Source: Nitratireductor sp. ZSWI3 (GTDB taxonomy: Bacteria; Pseudomonadota; Alphaproteobacteria; Rhizobiales; Rhizobiaceae). Taken from it: a stretch of DNA of 64,000 bases. The stretch's first letter is position 1; each line of letters opens with the position of its first letter. Made by a program: the position numbers and the translations under genes. The notes beneath the pieces are model-generated. The model saw only the letters and a program-made list of their open reading frames with translations. It did no database searches and was not told where the DNA came from. Below, piece after piece: positions 61,469 to 64,000 of this stretch. The stretch lies in NCBI RefSeq assembly GCF_024655565.1, contig NZ_JANKOF010000005.1, positions 1 to 64,000 of the forward strand, given 5' to 3'.

Positions 61469-61511
61469 CAGTGGCATCTCCGCGATAGTCGGAACAGGGG
61501 CAGGAGGACCC

Positions 61512-62789
61512 CTAGTTCAGCATGAGGTTGGGCAGCAGCAGCGACAGCTCGGGCACAAATGTCACGATCATGAGCACGGTGATGAGAACGGCCAGGAACG
61601 GCAGGTTTACATAGGCGATCCTGTCGACATTCACGCCGGTGATCGCTGAGGCGATGTAGAGGTTGAGGCCCAGAGGCGGCGTTAGCAGGCCAAGCGTCAG
61701 ATTGATCGAGACGATGACGCCGAAATGAACCGGATCGATCCCAAGGCCGACGACGATGGGTAGAAAGATCGGCACCACTATGATGATTGCAGCCAACGTC
61801 TCCATCACGCAGCCGAGCAGCAGGAGCCCGATATTGATCAGCAGCAGGACGACGTATTTGTTCTCGCTGATCGACAGGAGAAACTGAGCCAGCGCCTGCG
61901 GCAGAAGCTCGACCGTGAAGATCCAAGAAAGGACATTCGACATCGCGAGGATCGATAGGGCCGAGGCCGTGATCAAACCGCTTTCCAGCATGATGGCTGG
62001 AAGATGACGCCACTTGAGCTGCCGATACACGAACATTCCAAGACCAAAGGCGTAGACGCACGCGACCGCAGCGGCCTCCGTCGGAGTGAACAATCCCGTG
62101 TAGATCCCGGCGATGATGATGAACGGGAGTCCCATGGGGCCTATCCCATCCACGAATGCTTGCGCCATCCTCTTGAACGAGGCGCGCGGCTGCGGATCAA
62201 CGTCGAACTTGAACGTCATGAAATACACGAGGATCATCAGTCCGATCCCCATAAGAAGGCCCGGCACAATGCCCGCCAGGAACAGGTTGCCGATGGAAGT
62301 TGACGCCACAACGCCATAAATGACCAGAGGAATGCTCGGCGGGACGATCGGACCGATGACCGAAGACGAGATGGTGACGGCGGTGGCGAAATCGACGGGA
62401 TAGCGGCCCTTCTTCATCATCTCGATTTCAATGGGACCCAATGCCGAGACATCGGCAGTGGCCGATCCGCTGATGCCCGAAAAGAACATGCTTGCGACAA
62501 TGTTGACCTGAGCAAGTCCGCCGCGAACGTGACCGACGAGGACCACGGCAAGGTCGATGAGACGGTGCAGGGTGCCGCCTGCCGCCATCAGCTTGCCGGC
62601 CAGGATGAACATTGGCACCGCCATGATGACGAATTGGTCGAGCCCCACGAACATGCGCTGCAGGACCATGACCTGGGACATGTCGGCGGACCAGAAGTAG
62701 AAGCAAGAGACCACCGCCAATACGAAGAAGATTGGCATCCCCATCGCCAGGTAAATCAAGAATAGGAAGATTGCGATCGCTCCGGTCAT
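61512..62789 (-). CDS. dctM: TRAP transporter large permease DctM
   Basis: A 425-residue DctM subunit, complete. Signatures: MFFSGISGSATADVSALGPI, GPIVPPSIPLVIYGVVAS, GLFTPTEAAAVACVYAFG and TLGLLTPPLGLNLYIAS. It is 35 nt downstream of dctQ and 43 nt before the uronate-dehydrogenase-like gene, so uptake and oxidation are in one operon. Sugar-acid TRAP systems of this type (SiaM-, YiaN-like) are well known. Confidence 0.93.
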   Translation of the reverse strand: MTGAIAIFLFLIYLAMGMPIFFVLAVVSCFYFWSADMSQVMVLQRMFVGLDQFVIMAVPMFILAGKLMAAGGTLHRLIDLAVVLVGHVRGGLAQVNIVASMFFSGISGSATADVSALGPIEIEMMKKGRYPVDFATAVTISSSVIGPIVPPSIPLVIYGVVASTSIGNLFLAGIVPGLLMGIGLMILVYFMTFKFDVDPQPRASFKRMAQAFVDGIGPMGLPFIIIAGIYTGLFTPTEAAAVACVYAFGLGMFVYRQLKWRHLPAIMLESGLITASALSILAMSNVLSWIFTVELLPQALAQFLLSISENKYVVLLLINIGLLLLGCVMETLAAIIIVVPIFLPIVVGLGIDPVHFGVIVSINLTLGLLTPPLGLNLYIASAITGVNVDRIAYVNLPFLAVLITVLMIVTFVPELSLLLPNLMLN

Positions 62790-62824
62790 GACGGCGCTGT
62801 CCTTCAGAATAAAATCGCGAAGCT

Positions 62825-63358
62825 TTAATCGGCGCGCGGGGATTGATCGAATTGAGCGAAGGTAAGATCCAGCTGATCGCTCCGCCCATGCAGGTTCGCG
62901 ATCAGTGAAGTCACCAGGAACAAGACCGACAGGGCAAACCCTGTGTACAGACCCAGGTAGACGAAGATGATGGGAAGTCCGAGGATCGGAGAGAGCTGGT
63001 AAGTGCTATAGAGATGGCCGATCAACGGAAGGCTCACCTTCAAAAGGAACCCGGACACGAACAGCATCGAGACTTTCGTGACGAACACCGCCGCTTTCGC
63101 CACGGACCGCGGCAAAAGAAAAAGCAAGATCTCCGACCCTGAAAGCAGGCCCTTGCGTAAGGCGAGCGCGAATCCGACCCCAATGGTCCAGATCTGCATG
63201 TAGCGAGCAAGTTCTTCGAACCAGGGAACGGAAATCCCGGTGTTGCGGCTGACCACCGCGCCCACAATCGAGATGACCATGATTGCGAAGGCAAGGATCA
63301 TCACCTTCACGGCAATGTATTCCGCTATCCCCGCCACCGTCGCCGACAATCGTAACAT
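62825..63358 (-). CDS. dctQ: TRAP transporter small permease DctQ
   Basis: A 177-residue DctQ subunit with four hydrophobic segments, beginning IAEYIAVKVMILAFAIMVIS. The signature loop is VPWFEELARYMQIWTIGVG. It lies between dctP and dctM on the minus strand. The polar C-terminal tail (HGRSDQLDLTFAQFDQSP) is unremarkable. Confidence 0.9.
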   Translation of the reverse strand: MLRLSATVAGIAEYIAVKVMILAFAIMVISIVGAVVSRNTGISVPWFEELARYMQIWTIGVGFALALRKGLLSGSEILLFLLPRSVAKAAVFVTKVSMLFVSGFLLKVSLPLIGHLYSTYQLSPILGLPIIFVYLGLYTGFALSVLFLVTSLIANLHGRSDQLDLTFAQFDQSPRAD

Positions 63359-63433
63359 TCACGCCCCCTGTTGCCGCGATGCAGCATGGCTTTCAGGTCG
63401 GAGGGGCTTTGCCGCCCCTCCGACTTGACCAAC

Positions 63434-64000
63434 TCAATCTTCGACCAGGGTCACGATTTCCTCGCGCAGTTCGGCCACCCAAGGCTCCATCTGGGAAACG
63501 TACTTCTGCGAGACAGGGGCCGTCAGATCCTTGAACGGCTTCAGATCCTCGACATGGGTGTAGTTCACACCCGCCTCCTGAAGCAACTGGAGCGATTTCG
63601 CCTCTTCTGCCACCGCGACCTCGTTTGCCGCATCGCCCGCCACATCCGCCGCTTTCAACACGATTTCCTGGTAATTCTTCGGCAGCTTTTCAAAAGCTTT
63701 CTTGCTGAAGACCATAGCCGCAGCGTTGTTGACGACCGGAATGTCCGAGATGTACTTTGCCTGTTCCTGGAATTTCATGGTGTACAGGTTTGTGTAGAAG
63801 TTCTCCACACCATCCACCGCCCCCAATTGAAGGGCGCCATACACCTCCGAAAATGCCATCGATGTAACGTTGGCGCCGAGCGCCGTGTAAGCATCGACAT
63901 GCGCAGGAACCCCCATTGTGCGCACCTTCAGGCCCGCCAGATCCTCGGGAGTCTCGATCGGACGCTTCGAATTCATCGGATAACGAAACGTGGGCAGGAA
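63434..64000 (-). CDS. dctP: TRAP transporter substrate-binding protein DctP, partial
   Basis: The C-terminal 188 or so residues of a DctP receptor; the 5' end lies beyond the window. Seen: LAGLKVRTMGVPAHVDAYTA, the family's arginine-bearing segment, then FSEVYGALQLGAVDGVEN and VNNAAAMVFSKKAFEKLPKN. The ATG at 63976 is internal, because the frame continues upstream as FRYP to the window edge. It is the first of the three TRAP genes and so of the visible operon. Confidence 0.92.
   Translation of the reverse strand, partial: FLPTFRYPMNSKRPIETPEDLAGLKVRTMGVPAHVDAYTALGANVTSMAFSEVYGALQLGAVDGVENFYTNLYTMKFQEQAKYISDIPVVNNAAAMVFSKKAFEKLPKNYQEIVLKAADVAGDAANEVAVAEEAKSLQLLQEAGVNYTHVEDLKPFKDLTAPVSQKYVSQMEPWVAELREEIVTLVED

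Overview
The window looks like accessory chromosome or large-replicon DNA of a GC-rich alphaproteobacterium of the Hyphomicrobiales, probably near Mesorhizobium, Aminobacter or other Phyllobacteriaceae. The basis is family recognition: several tiny proteins of a kind I know only from that order, a second-copy groESL with a CIRCE operator, and many TRAP, tripartite tricarboxylate (TTT) and CUT1 ABC uptake systems set beside small catabolic operons. No rRNA, tRNA, CRISPR array or intact transposase was seen.

Layout. 0-7.4 kb: an MFS permease, a truncated metallophosphoesterase, a tightly overlapping minus-strand operon of seven very small proteins ending in a transglutaminase-like protease, then CIRCE-groES-groEL followed by three small proteins on the plus strand. 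7.4-14.1 kb: an integrase fragment, then an amino-acid module with a DadA-like FAD oxidoreductase, a MocR regulator, a TRAP transporter (dctPQM) and RidA. 14.1-16.3 kb: gene-poor DNA with a cold-shock gene, small proteins and a mobile-element scar. 16.3-26 kb: a GcvA-type LysR gene and a seven-gene operon (TctB, TctA, TctC, CoA-transferase, MmgE/PrpD, crotonase, ADP-forming acyl-CoA synthetase) that should import a carboxylic acid, activate it to a CoA ester and process it. 26-37 kb: a decayed crotonase gene, an alpha/beta hydrolase, an AbrB-type membrane protein, then SDR, lactonase-like amidohydrolase, carboxymuconolactone-decarboxylase-like protein, GST, a second TRAP system, a LysR gene and an orphan TctC.

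37.5-45.7 kb holds the most notable system: a complete Nit1C cluster (DsrE-like NitB, nitrilase NitC, radical SAM NitD, GNAT NitE, AIR-synthase-like NitF, small NitG, flavin monooxygenase NitH). This conserved set has been linked to cyanide assimilation. Here it is extended by a translationally coupled Pnap_2097/LnmK-like hotdog protein and faced by a divergent MocR regulator. 46-52.4 kb: a sugar ABC transporter, and a second type III CoA-transferase. 52.6-55.3 kb: a family 3 glycosidase and a second GcvA-type LysR gene. 55.3-56 kb: an AbiEii toxin remnant among short direct repeats. 56-64 kb: a nine-gene coupled operon (TRAP dctPQM, uronate-dehydrogenase-like SDR, FMN alpha-hydroxyacid oxidase, a signal-less ModA-like protein, an Asp/Glu-racemase-like protein, OtnK, OtnC) that reads as acid-sugar catabolism down to a triose phosphate.

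A 29-bp sequence belonging to the same degraded element lies in the same orientation at 14.24 and 55.79 kb, with a paralogous LysR gene just inside each copy. The roughly 41-kb catabolic segment between them may be a genomic island.
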